Under the pieces are notes generated by a model, which worked only from the letters and a program-made list of their open reading frames with translations, was not told the DNA's origin and made no database searches. DNA of 64,000 nucleotides from Ideonella benzenivorans (lineage in GTDB: Bacteria; Pseudomonadota; Gammaproteobacteria; Burkholderiales; Burkholderiaceae_C): the NCBI RefSeq assembly GCF_020387415.1, contig NZ_JAGWCB010000006.1, positions 408,009 through 472,008 on the forward strand. The letters are read 5' to 3'. Shown here one piece after another: positions 8,128 to 16,522 of this stretch (positions are counted from its first letter, which is position 1; each line of letters opens with the position of its first letter). The position numbers and the translations under genes were made by a program.

Positions 8128-9240
8128 GTGGCCGAACCAACGACCCAAGACCCCGCGCTGGCCCATCTGGTGGCCCGGGTGCGCGAGGCGGCCGAGCGCC
8201 ACCAGCCGCTGTGCATCCGCGGCAGTGGCAGCAAGGATTTCTACGGCGGCCCGCTGATCGGCGAGCCGCTGCCGCTGGGCGAGCTGCGCGGCATCTCGTC
8301 CTACGAGCCCACCGAGCTGGTGGTGACGGCGCGCGCCGGCACACCGCTGGCCGAGCTGGAGGCCGCGCTGGCCGAGAAGGGCCAGTGGCTGCCCTTTGAG
8401 CCGCCGCGCTTCGAGCACACGCCGGGCGGCGGCACCGTGGGCGGCATGGTGGCGACCGGCCTGGCCGGCCCGGCGCGGGCCGCGCTGGGCGGGGTGCGCG
8501 ACTACATGCTGGGCGCCACGCTGCTCAACGGCCAGGCCGAGCTGCTGAGCTTCGGCGGCCAGGTGATGAAGAACGTGGCCGGCTACGACGTCTCGCGCAT
8601 GCTGGCGGGCTCCATGGGCGTGCTGGGCGTGATCTGCGAGGTCTCGCTCAAGGTGCTGCCGGTGCCGCCGGCCAGCGCCACGCTGCGCTTCGACCTGGAC
8701 CAGGTCAATGCCCTCAAGCGGGTCAACGACTGGGCCGGCCAGCCGCTGCCGCTGCAGGCCAGCGCCTGGTGGGAAGGCGCGCTGGTCGTCCGCCTGGGCG
8801 GCGCCGCGGCGGCGGTCGGGTCGGCGGCGCAGAAGCTGGGCGGCGAGCTGATCGACCCGGCCCTGGCGGCGCGCTTCTGGACGGATCTGCGCGACCAGCG
8901 CGACGAGTTCTTCAGCACCGCCCGCGCGGCGGTGGCCGACGGGGCCGTGCTCTGGCGTTTGTCGGTGGCGCCCACCGCGCCCAAGATCGCCCTGGCCGGC
9001 GACACTCTGATCGAGTGGGGCGGCGGTTGCCGCTGGCTGGTGAGCCGCGACAGCGCCGAGACCGTGCGCGCCGCCGCGCAGGATGCGCGCGGCCATGCCA
9101 CCGCCTGGTGGGGCGGCGAGCGCGGCGGCGAGGTCTTCAGCCCGCTGTCGCCGGCCCTGCTGCGCATCCACCACCGGCTCAAGCAGGCCTTCGACCCGGC
9201 GGGCATCTTCAACCGCCAGCGCCTGCACCCGGCGTTCTGA
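8128..9240 (+). CDS. glcE: Glycolate oxidase FAD-binding subunit GlcE
   Basis: A 370-residue protein with a single PCMH-type FAD-binding domain, shorter than GlcD as is normal for GlcE. Visible family patterns are the RGSGSK segment near residue 32, TPGGGTVGG near 100, and KNVAGYDVSR near 150. It pairs with GlcD in the glycolate oxidase complex. The start is a GTG two bases after the glcD stop, consistent with translational coupling. The stop is followed after 12 bp by the CidA/LrgA-like gene. Confidence 0.9.
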   Translation: MAEPTTQDPALAHLVARVREAAERHQPLCIRGSGSKDFYGGPLIGEPLPLGELRGISSYEPTELVVTARAGTPLAELEAALAEKGQWLPFEPPRFEHTPGGGTVGGMVATGLAGPARAALGGVRDYMLGATLLNGQAELLSFGGQVMKNVAGYDVSRMLAGSMGVLGVICEVSLKVLPVPPASATLRFDLDQVNALKRVNDWAGQPLPLQASAWWEGALVVRLGGAAAAVGSAAQKLGGELIDPALAARFWTDLRDQRDEFFSTARAAVADGAVLWRLSVAPTAPKIALAGDTLIEWGGGCRWLVSRDSAETVRAAAQDARGHATAWWGGERGGEVFSPLSPALLRIHHRLKQAFDPAGIFNRQRLHPAF

Positions 9241-9252
9241 CGGAGACCGCCC

Positions 9253-9627
9253 GTGCCGCTGCTGCAAGGCTTCGCCCTTCTGCTGCTGAGCCAGTCGGCC
9301 GGCGAGGCGCTGGTGCGCCTGCTGGGCCTGCCGTTGCCGGCGCCGGTGCTGGGCGCGGTGCTGCTGCTGGGCCTGCTGCGCTGGGCGCCGCTGCAGGGGC
9401 CGGTGGGCGTGGCGGCCAACGGCCTGCTGGGCCATCTGTCGCTGCTGTTCGTGCCGGTGGGCGTGGGTGTCATCACCCATCTGGACCTGCTGGGCGCCTA
9501 TGGCGTGCACATGCTGCTGGCCATCGTGCTGTCCACCTGGCTGGGCCTGGCGGTGACGGCGCTGGTGCTGCGCGCGCTGCTGCCGGCCGGCGACGAGGGT
9601 GACGAGATCGGGGAGACGGGCCGATGA
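9253..9627 (+). CDS. CidA/LrgA family membrane protein
   Basis: A 124-residue protein made almost wholly of four hydrophobic segments, with the family's PLPAPVLGAVLL pattern near residues 26-37. The start is GTG, with GGAG a few bases upstream. CidA/LrgA proteins were first described as holin-like regulators of murein hydrolase activity. Relatives that pair with LrgB form 3-carbon acid carriers, and the plant plastid glycolate/glycerate carrier PLGG1 is an LrgA-LrgB fusion. Located inside the glc operon and overlapping lrgB by 4 bp, it is best read as half of an organic-acid transporter; that role is inference. Confidence 0.82.
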   Translation: MPLLQGFALLLLSQSAGEALVRLLGLPLPAPVLGAVLLLGLLRWAPLQGPVGVAANGLLGHLSLLFVPVGVGVITHLDLLGAYGVHMLLAIVLSTWLGLAVTALVLRALLPAGDEGDEIGETGR

Positions 9628-10343
9628 GCTCCTTCGTCGAACTCTGGGTCTACCTGTCCGCCACGCCGCTGTTCGGCCTGACCGCGACCGTCTCGGCCTA
9701 TGTGCTGGCGCAGATGATGAGCCACCGGCTGGGCCACCCGCCGCTGGCCAACCCGGTGTTGTGGACGGTGCTGGCCCTGTCGCTGCTGTTGCTGCTCACC
9801 GGCACCTCCTACCCCAGCTACTTCTCCGGTGCGCAGTTCATCCACTTCCTGCTGGGCCCCGCGGTGGTGGCCCTGGCCTGGCCCATGTGGCAGCGCCGGG
9901 CCCAGCTGCGCGCCCGCTGGGTGCCGCTGCTGCTGGCGGCGCTGACCGGCGGGGCGGTGGCCGCGCTCAGCGCGGTGTTGATCGGCCATGCGCTGGGCCT
10001 GCCGCGCGAGGTGCTGGCCTCGCTGGCGCCCAAGTCGGTCACCGCGCCGGTGGCCATGGGCATTGCCGAGCGCCTGGGGGGCATTCCCGCGCTGGCGGCG
10101 GTGGCGGCCCTGATCACCGGCCTGACCGGCGCGCTGACCGGCAAGTTCCTGTTCGACGCCCTGGGCGTGCGCAGCCAGGCGCCCCGCGGTTTTGCGCTGG
10201 GCACGGCCGCCCATGGCATCGGCGCGGCGCGCGCCCTGCAGGAGCATCCCGAGGCCGGGGCCTACGCCGGCCTGGCCCTGGGGCTGCAGGCCTTGCTGGC
10301 GGCGCTGCTGCTGCCGCTGGCCGCGCGCTGGCTGGCCTTCTGA
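9624..10343 (+). CDS. LrgB family membrane protein
   Basis: A 239-residue LrgB-family protein with about seven hydrophobic segments and the conserved KSVTAPVAMGIAE pattern near residues 137-149, plus the C-terminal GTAAHGIGAARAL segment. It overlaps the LrgA-like gene by ATGA, so the two are made together, as in lrgAB and cidAB. glcF begins 22 bp downstream, so the pair is embedded in the glycolate oxidase operon. This supports a part in glycolate, glycerate or lactate movement rather than cell lysis. Confidence 0.87.
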   Translation: MSSFVELWVYLSATPLFGLTATVSAYVLAQMMSHRLGHPPLANPVLWTVLALSLLLLLTGTSYPSYFSGAQFIHFLLGPAVVALAWPMWQRRAQLRARWVPLLLAALTGGAVAALSAVLIGHALGLPREVLASLAPKSVTAPVAMGIAERLGGIPALAAVAALITGLTGALTGKFLFDALGVRSQAPRGFALGTAAHGIGAARALQEHPEAGAYAGLALGLQALLAALLLPLAARWLAF

Positions 10344-10365
10344 ATCGACGACCGAGTTTTCTCTC

Positions 10366-11655
10366 ATGCAAACCCATCTCGCCCCCGAATTCGCCGGCAC
10401 GCCCGAAGGCGAGGCCGCCGAGGCCATCCTGCGCCAGTGCGTGCACTGCGGCTTCTGCACCGCCACCTGTCCCACCTACCAGCTGCTGGGGGACGAGCTC
10501 GACGGCCCGCGTGGCCGCATCTACCTGATGAAGCAGGTGCTCGAAGGCGCGCCGGTGACCGTCACCACCCAGGCCCACCTGGACCGCTGCCTGACCTGCC
10601 GCAACTGCGAAAGCACCTGCCCCAGCGGCGTGCAGTACGGCCGGCTGGTCGAGATCGGCCGCCAGGTGGTGGACGAGCGGGTGCAGCGCCCGGCCGGCCA
10701 GCGCGCGGTGCGCTGGCTGCTGCGCGAGGGGCTGACCTCCTCGGCCTTCGCGCCGGCCATTGCCGTGGGCCGCGCGCTGCGCCCGTTGCTGCCGGCCAAG
10801 CTGCAGGCCAAGGTCACCCCGGCCCCTGGCAAGGATGCCCACCGCTGGCCGACCCGCAGCCACCCGCGCAAGGTGCTGATGCTGATGGGCTGCGTGCAGC
10901 CCACGCTGATGCCCAACATCAACTCGGCCACCGCGCGGGTGCTGGACGCCGCGGGCATCCAGACCGTGGTGGCCGACGAGGCCGGCTGTTGCGGCGCCAT
11001 CCGCGACCACCTGGGCGACCACACCGGGGCCCTGGCCGACATGCGGCGCAACATCGACGCCTGGTGGCCGATGGTCGAGGGCCTGACCGAAACCGGCCAG
11101 GTCGAGGCCATCGTGATGAACGCCAGCGGCTGCGGCCTGTCGGTGAAGGAATACGGCCTGGCCCTGGCGGCCGACCCGGCCTACGCCGAGAAGGCCCGCC
11201 GCATCAGCGCCCTGACCCGGGATGTGAGCGAACTGCTGCCCGACCTGGTGTCGCGGCTGCAGCCGCTGCTGGCCCGTGCCCGCGCGCGCCGCAACGAGCC
11301 GGCCGACGCGCCGCCGCTGCCGCTGGCCTACCACCCGCCCTGCACGCTGCAGCATGGCCAGCGCCTGCGCGGCGGGGTGGAGACCCACCTGGCCGCGCTG
11401 GGCTTCGACGTGCGCACCGCGCCGGTGGACGCCCACCTGTGCTGCGGCTCGGCCGGCACCTACTCGGTGCTGCAGCCCGCGCTGTCGACCGCGCTGCGCG
11501 ACCGCAAGCTCAAGGCTCTGGCGCCGGTTCGGGCCGAGACGGTGGTGTCGGCCAACATCGGCTGCATCCAGCACCTGGCCTCCGCCAGCGAGCGGCCGGT
11601 GCGGCATTGGATCGAGGTGCTGGACGAGGCACTGGACGAACGCCCCCGGGCCTGA
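10366..11655 (+). CDS. glcF: Glycolate oxidase iron-sulfur subunit GlcF
   Basis: A 429-residue protein with two 4Fe-4S ferredoxin motifs: Cys25-28-31-35 and Cys76-79-82-86. They are followed by two cysteine-rich CCG domains (GCCGAI and CCGSAGTY). GlcF passes electrons from GlcD/GlcE to the membrane quinone pool. The ATG chosen gives the normal family length. It is the last recognisable member of the glc operon; the next gene, a glutathione S-transferase, begins 58 bp later. Confidence 0.93.
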   Translation: MQTHLAPEFAGTPEGEAAEAILRQCVHCGFCTATCPTYQLLGDELDGPRGRIYLMKQVLEGAPVTVTTQAHLDRCLTCRNCESTCPSGVQYGRLVEIGRQVVDERVQRPAGQRAVRWLLREGLTSSAFAPAIAVGRALRPLLPAKLQAKVTPAPGKDAHRWPTRSHPRKVLMLMGCVQPTLMPNINSATARVLDAAGIQTVVADEAGCCGAIRDHLGDHTGALADMRRNIDAWWPMVEGLTETGQVEAIVMNASGCGLSVKEYGLALAADPAYAEKARRISALTRDVSELLPDLVSRLQPLLARARARRNEPADAPPLPLAYHPPCTLQHGQRLRGGVETHLAALGFDVRTAPVDAHLCCGSAGTYSVLQPALSTALRDRKLKALAPVRAETVVSANIGCIQHLASASERPVRHWIEVLDEALDERPRA

Positions 11656-11713
11656 CAGGGGCGAGGCCGGCCCCTACACTGGTCGGCCCTCCTCTTTGCA
11701 CTGGACCCTCGCC

Positions 11714-12334
11714 ATGCAACTCATTGGCATGCTGGATTCGCCCTATGTGCGCCGCGTCGCGGTGTCGCTGCAGCTGCTGGGCATTCCGTTCGAGCACCAT
11801 TCCATCTCGGTCTTCCGTCAGAAGGCCGAGTTCGAGGCCATCAACCCGCTGGTCAAGGCGCCCACGCTGGTGACCGATGACGGCACGGTGCTGATGGACT
11901 CCAGCCTGATCCTGGACCATTTGCCGCTGATCGTCGGCACCCCGCTGGCCCGGCCGCTGATGCCCAGCGAGCCGGTCGCCGCGCGTCAATGCCTGCGCGT
12001 GCTGGGCCTGGCCCTGGCCGCCTGTGAGAAGACGGTGCAGATCGTCTACGAGATGCAGCTGCGCCCGCCCGAGCACCGGCACGGCCCCTGGCTGGACCGG
12101 GTCAGCGAGCAGGCTCAGCGCGCCTTTGCGCTGCTGGAGGCCGAGATGACGGCCCACCCGCTGGCCATGGGCACGCCCCACATCCAGCAGGACGGCATCA
12201 CGGCCGCGGTGGCGTGGAGCTTTGCCAACCTGGTGCTGCCGGGCCGCTTCGATGCGCTCGCCCACCCGGCACTCGCCGCCCACACGGCCGAGGCCGAGGG
12301 GCTGGCGGCCTTCCGCGCCTGTCCGCAAACCTGA
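11714..12334 (+). CDS. Glutathione S-transferase family protein
   Basis: A 206-residue protein with an N-terminal thioredoxin-fold GST domain (residues 1-78; Ser9-Pro10 near the active site, NPLVKAPTL near 48-56 with the usual proline, and DSSLILDHL near 65-73 for glutathione binding). An all-helical C-terminal domain follows. It resembles the general stress GSTs of Burkholderiales. The substrate is unknown. It may be transcribed on its own or by read-through from glcF. Confidence 0.85.
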   Translation: MQLIGMLDSPYVRRVAVSLQLLGIPFEHHSISVFRQKAEFEAINPLVKAPTLVTDDGTVLMDSSLILDHLPLIVGTPLARPLMPSEPVAARQCLRVLGLALAACEKTVQIVYEMQLRPPEHRHGPWLDRVSEQAQRAFALLEAEMTAHPLAMGTPHIQQDGITAAVAWSFANLVLPGRFDALAHPALAAHTAEAEGLAAFRACPQT

Positions 12335-12361
12335 CCGAACGGCGCAGCCGGGCCCGCGGCG

Positions 12362-13249
12362 TCACAGCCGGGCCTCCATCCAGGGGCCCATGGCCCGGCC
12401 CAGCTTGGCGTAGCCCGCGCGGGTCAGGTGGATTTCGTTGACCCAGTCGCCCGAGGGCTGGGTGCTGCCCGGCTGGGCCGGGGTCAGCGGCACGGCCGCG
12501 CTGTCGAACACCTGCACCTGGGGCAGGGTGGGCGCGCTGTCCAGCCACAGCCGGCGCAGGCGCTCGAACAGCCGGTCCGACACCGCCTGCCGGTCGACCA
12601 CCGGGATGCCGAAGGCCTCGAAGGCGGGCCACAGCCAACCCTGCGGGGCGGTCAGCACGCCGCAGGGCCGCACCACCGGCGCGCTGTAGGTGTGCAGCAG
12701 CAGCGGCACGCCCCGGTTCATGCCCTGGTCGCGCCGCTGCACCAGCTCGGTCAGGTTGCTCACCAGGTAGCCGGCCAGGCGCTGCCAGCCGGGCTCGCTC
12801 AGGTAGCGCTCCGGGCCCGTCACGCCGGGGTGGACCTGCGCGGCCTCGGCGGGGGTCAGCAGCAGGCGCTCGTCCCAGGCGGCGGCGTGGCCGTCCCGGT
12901 GGCGGGGGCGTTGCTGCGCGGCGGCGATCAGGTCGTTGCCCCCGGCCGAGAGCAGGATGCCCTCCCATCGGCTGGCGAAGTTGGGGTAGCGCAGCAGGCG
13001 GTCGAAATGCGGGTCGTGCACATGGTCCACCATCTGCACCAGGGTGTCGCCGGGATAGGCGCAGTTGATGACCACGGTCGACTGCGTGACCTTCAGGTTC
13101 AGCAGCAGGTTGCTGCTGCGAAACGGGTTGAGCGCGCCGATCGTGAACCAGGAATCGCCCTCGGCCAGCAGCCGGCGGCCGTAGCCGCCCAGGTCGGGGG
13201 GATTGGCGCCGAACAGCGTGTCGGCCGGGATGACGGTCAGGGTGTCCAT
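12362..13249 (-). CDS. SGNH/GDSL hydrolase-like protein
   Basis: A 295-residue protein with SGNH hydrolase landmarks: GDSW at residues 31-34 (catalytic Ser33), GGND at 103-106, and a C-terminal NEIHLTRAGY stretch carrying the catalytic His. The residue three before that His is Asn rather than the usual Asp. The family includes esterases, lipases and carbohydrate acetylesterases; no substrate can be named. No clear signal peptide is visible from this start, which is backed by a CTGGAG ribosome site on the minus strand. It converges with the GST gene. Confidence 0.75.
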   Translation of the reverse strand: MDTLTVIPADTLFGANPPDLGGYGRRLLAEGDSWFTIGALNPFRSSNLLLNLKVTQSTVVINCAYPGDTLVQMVDHVHDPHFDRLLRYPNFASRWEGILLSAGGNDLIAAAQQRPRHRDGHAAAWDERLLLTPAEAAQVHPGVTGPERYLSEPGWQRLAGYLVSNLTELVQRRDQGMNRGVPLLLHTYSAPVVRPCGVLTAPQGWLWPAFEAFGIPVVDRQAVSDRLFERLRRLWLDSAPTLPQVQVFDSAAVPLTPAQPGSTQPSGDWVNEIHLTRAGYAKLGRAMGPWMEARL

Positions 13250-13458
13250 CGTGACTCCAGCAGAGAGGACCAGCGCTGCATGATGCGTCGGTCCGGCAGG
13301 TCCGGCGTCACCCCGGCAGGGGACGGTGGCCCCCTCGAAAACCGGCAACCTGTCACACCCGGAGCCATTGGTGCACTGCATCCATGGGTTGCACCCAGGC
13401 CCGGCGTGGGCGGCGGCGGCCTAGCGTGCGCAGACCCCTGTGTCCCAAGGAGCCGACC

Positions 13459-14694
13459 ATGGACCTGAGTCATCCCTTCCCGGCCGGCCTGGCCGCTGGC
13501 AGCCGCTGGGTCTGGCGGGCCCGCCACTCGGGCGAGGACCTGCTGCGGGCCCGCTCCAGCGAATACCGCGACCCGTATGCCCGTGACCGGGCGCGGCTGC
13601 TGCACGCCGCGGCGGCCCGTCGGCTGATGGGCAAGTCGCAGGTGCCGGGGCTGCTGCAGACCATGCTGCCGCGCTCCTGGCAGACCCATGTGCTGGAGGT
13701 GTCGCAGCTCTCGCGCGGCATGCTGCGCGCGCTGCAGCACCTGCATGCGCACGGTGAGCCCTGGCTGGACAGCCTGCCCGACGTGAACCTGCTGGAGGCG
13801 ATCGCGCTGGGCCGCAGCCTGGGCCACGCCCCGTTCGGCGCGGCCGGCGATGAGACGCTGGCCGTGTTGATGCAGCCGCACGGCGGCTTCCACCCTGGCT
13901 GGCAGGCTCTGCGCCTGGTGCAGTGGCTGGAGCCGCACACCGAGGGCCATGGTCTGGACCTGACCCGTCGCACGCTGATGGGCCTGCTGCACCGGGCCAT
14001 GCTGGCGCTGCCCACTCCGGGGCGGGATGCCGCCTGCCTGGCCTGGCAGGAGTGGCTGCTGCAGCCCCTGAGCGACCGTGACCGCCAGGTCCTGCTGGGC
14101 CCGGTGCGGCCGGCCGCGGCCAGCCAGGCGCTGACGCTGGATGCCAGCCTCGTGAGGCTGGCCGAGGCGGTGGCCCAGGCGGTGCATGGGCTGGACGACG
14201 CGCTGGCCGCCGGCGCCGTGCGGCGGGAGGAATGGGCCCGCGTGCAGCCCGAGCCGGTCTGGGCCGAGGCGGTGGCGCTGGACCCGGATCGGCTGGCCGA
14301 GGCCTTGTTCGGCGGTGCCGGGCCGGCGCGCCGCGGGGCCATCGGCACGCTGGTCAACGCGATGCTGATCTCGGTCGAGGTGGAGGCCGACGCCACGCTG
14401 GACGAGCCCCTGCTGCACCACCGGGCGCAGTGGATCGCCCCGGCCGACGCCTTCCTGGCCCAGTTGCAGGCGGTGGTCACGCAGGCCTGGACCCGCTGGC
14501 CACCGGCGCAGGCCGCCGCCAGCGATGGGCGCCAGGCCCTGCAGCGCCTGTGGCACCGGGCCTGGACCGACCCGGCGCTGCTGGGCCTGCCGGCGCACGA
14601 CAGCGTCCCCCCGGACGCCTGGGCACGCCTGCTGTGCGACCGGCTGTCCGGCCTGACCGACACGGCGGCCCTGCACCTGGCCGGCGTGGGCTGA
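13459..14694 (+). CDS. dGTPase-like protein lacking the HD motif (probable pseudoenzyme)
   Basis: A 411-residue protein that aligns by eye with deoxyguanosine triphosphate triphosphohydrolases (HD superfamily). Family landmarks are THVLEVSQLSRG near residues 76-87, LGHAPFG near 121-127, GGFHPGWQALRL near 142-153, and HGLDDALAAG near 243-252. The metal site is broken: the first His (77) remains, but the HD doublet is Arg119-Ser120, and the later acidic pair reads Glu236-Ala237. A catalytic role is therefore doubtful. It starts at an ATG with AAGGA 7 bp upstream and lies 89 bp before queE on the same strand. Confidence 0.7.
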   Translation: MDLSHPFPAGLAAGSRWVWRARHSGEDLLRARSSEYRDPYARDRARLLHAAAARRLMGKSQVPGLLQTMLPRSWQTHVLEVSQLSRGMLRALQHLHAHGEPWLDSLPDVNLLEAIALGRSLGHAPFGAAGDETLAVLMQPHGGFHPGWQALRLVQWLEPHTEGHGLDLTRRTLMGLLHRAMLALPTPGRDAACLAWQEWLLQPLSDRDRQVLLGPVRPAAASQALTLDASLVRLAEAVAQAVHGLDDALAAGAVRREEWARVQPEPVWAEAVALDPDRLAEALFGGAGPARRGAIGTLVNAMLISVEVEADATLDEPLLHHRAQWIAPADAFLAQLQAVVTQAWTRWPPAQAAASDGRQALQRLWHRAWTDPALLGLPAHDSVPPDAWARLLCDRLSGLTDTAALHLAGVG

Positions 14695-14783
14695 GGCTTC
14701 GGCGGGCGGGATGTCGGACAATCGCGGGTCGTTCGACTCTCTGTCCCGGGCCTCGCCTGTTTCGCGAGCCACCCGGCCCCGCC

Positions 14784-15416
14784 ATGACCTACAGCGTCAA
14801 GGAAATCTTCTACACCCTGCAGGGTGAGGGTGCCAATGCCGGGTGCCCGGCGGTGTTCTGCCGCTTCGCCGGCTGCAACCTCTGGAGCGGCCGCGAGGAA
14901 GACCGCGCCAGCGCCGTCTGCCAGTTCTGCGACACCGACTTTGTCGGCACCGACGGCACGCTGGGCGGCAAGTACGCCAGCGCCGAGGCCCTGGCCGAGC
15001 AGATCGCAGCCCAGTGGCCGGCCGGGGCCGGGCATCGGCTGGTGGTGCTGACCGGCGGCGAACCGCTGCTGCAGGTCGATGCCGCGCTGATCGACGCACT
15101 GCACGCGCGCCAGTTCCGCATCGCCGTCGAGACCAACGGCACCGTGGCGCCGCCCCCCGGGCTGGACTGGATCTGCGTCAGCCCCAAGGCCGGCAGCACC
15201 CTGGTGCTGCGCGCCGGGCAGGAGCTCAAGGTGGTGGTGCCGCAGCCGGGCCTGGACCTGGGGTCACTGGCCGAGCTGCCGTTCGAGCACCATTTCCTGC
15301 AGGCGATGGACGGCCCGCTGGCGCGTGAGAACACCGCCTGGGCCACCGCGCGCTGTCTGGCCGATCCGCGCTGGCGGCTCTCGGTGCAGACCCACAAGGT
15401 GCTGGGCATCCGCTGA
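14784..15416 (+). CDS. queE: 7-carboxy-7-deazaguanine synthase QueE
   Basis: A 210-residue radical SAM enzyme that turns 6-carboxytetrahydropterin into 7-carboxy-7-deazaguanine in queuosine biosynthesis. The cluster motif is the CX14CX2C variant found in a subgroup of QueE proteins (Cys31, Cys46, Cys49). The glycine-rich LTGGEPLLQ SAM-binding segment is also present near residue 90. The N-terminal EIFYTLQGEG pattern confirms the start. queD follows after 38 bp, forming a two-gene queuosine unit. Confidence 0.94.
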   Translation: MTYSVKEIFYTLQGEGANAGCPAVFCRFAGCNLWSGREEDRASAVCQFCDTDFVGTDGTLGGKYASAEALAEQIAAQWPAGAGHRLVVLTGGEPLLQVDAALIDALHARQFRIAVETNGTVAPPPGLDWICVSPKAGSTLVLRAGQELKVVVPQPGLDLGSLAELPFEHHFLQAMDGPLARENTAWATARCLADPRWRLSVQTHKVLGIR

Positions 15417-15454
15417 CCCGACCGCCGTCCACGACCTCCCGACGAAGATTGACC

Positions 15455-15817
15455 ATGAAGTACGAACTCAGCCAGACCTTTTATTTCGAAGCTGCCCACA
15501 CCCTGCACCGCACGGTGGATGTGGAGCCCAGCCTGCGCATCCACGGCCACACCTACATCGCCGAGGTGACGCTGGGCGGTGCGCCCGACGAGGGCGGCAT
15601 GGTGGTGGACCTGGGCTACCTGCGCCGCAACATCGAGACCCTGCGCCGCGAGCTGGACCACCGCTTCCTCGACGAGGTGGCCGGCCTGGGCCCGGCCACG
15701 CTGGAGAATCTGTGCGCCTACCTCTGGCGTGCGATGGAGCTGGTCTACGGCGCCAAGCTGGTCTGTGTCGAGGTGCGCCGCGAGGCCAGCGGCGACCGCT
15801 GCCGGCTCACGCGCTGA
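15455..15817 (+). CDS. queD: 6-carboxy-5,6,7,8-tetrahydropterin synthase QueD
   Basis: A 120-residue member of the PTPS/QueD family, which makes 6-carboxytetrahydropterin from dihydroneopterin triphosphate. Zinc ligands are His15, His30 and His32 (the IHGH motif). The LDHRFL and VEVRREAS segments supply the usual Asp-His pair and Glu. The position that holds the catalytic Cys in E. coli QueD (Cys27, four residues before the IHGH His) is Ser26 here. The gene is linked to queE. It converges with kdpE. Confidence 0.9.
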   Translation: MKYELSQTFYFEAAHTLHRTVDVEPSLRIHGHTYIAEVTLGGAPDEGGMVVDLGYLRRNIETLRRELDHRFLDEVAGLGPATLENLCAYLWRAMELVYGAKLVCVEVRREASGDRCRLTR

Positions 15818-15820
15818 CGC

Positions 15821-16522
15821 TCAGCGCGCTTGCGCCACCAGCCGGTAGCCGATGCCTGTTTCGGTCATCAGGTGGCGCGGGCGCGAGGGGTCGGCCTCGA
15901 TCTTCTTGCGCAGGTTGGCCATGTGCACCCGCACGTAGTGGGTGTCCTCGGTGTGGCCGGGGCCCCAGACGGCCTTGAGCAGCTGTTGGTGGGTGACCAC
16001 CCGGTCGGGCTGGGCCGCCAGGTGGGTGAGCAGCCGGTACTCGATGGGTGTGAGGTGCAGCGCTTCGCCCGCGCGGGTGACGGTGCGGTGCACCAGGTCG
16101 ATGGCGATGTCACCAAAGCGCTGGGTGGGTTCGCCCTGGGCGGTCTGCTGGCTGTGGCGGCGCAGTTGCGCCCGCACCCGGGCCAGCAGCTCGCCGCTGC
16201 CGAAGGGCTTGACCAGGTAGTCATCGGCGCCCGCATCCAGTGCCGCGATCTTGTCGGTCTCCTGGCTGCGCGCCGACAGCACGATGACCGGCACCGCCGA
16301 CCACTGACGCAGGTCGCGGATCAGGTCCACCCCGTCGCCATCGGGCAGGCCCAGGTCCAGCACGATCAGCTCCGGGCGGCGGGTGCCGGCCTCGATCAGG
16401 CCGCGCTGCACGCCGTCGGCGGTGTGCACCTCCAGGCCCTGGCTTTCCAGCGCCAGGCGCACGAAGCGCAGGATGTCGGGGTCATCCTCGACGACCAGCA
16501 CATGGGGCAGGGGCTCGCTCAT
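15821..16522 (-). CDS. kdpE: KdpE, response regulator of potassium uptake
   Basis: A 233-residue OmpR-type response regulator: an N-terminal receiver domain (EDD near residues 12-14, phospho-accepting Asp in IVLDLGLPDGDG near 55, lysine in VKPF) and a C-terminal winged-helix DNA-binding domain ending in TETGIGYRL. It activates the kdp operon when phosphorylated by KdpD. Its start overlaps the kdpD stop by 4 bp, so the two are translated together at the end of the operon. Confidence 0.95.
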   Translation of the reverse strand: MSEPLPHVLVVEDDPDILRFVRLALESQGLEVHTADGVQRGLIEAGTRRPELIVLDLGLPDGDGVDLIRDLRQWSAVPVIVLSARSQETDKIAALDAGADDYLVKPFGSGELLARVRAQLRRHSQQTAQGEPTQRFGDIAIDLVHRTVTRAGEALHLTPIEYRLLTHLAAQPDRVVTHQQLLKAVWGPGHTEDTHYVRVHMANLRKKIEADPSRPRHLMTETGIGYRLVAQAR

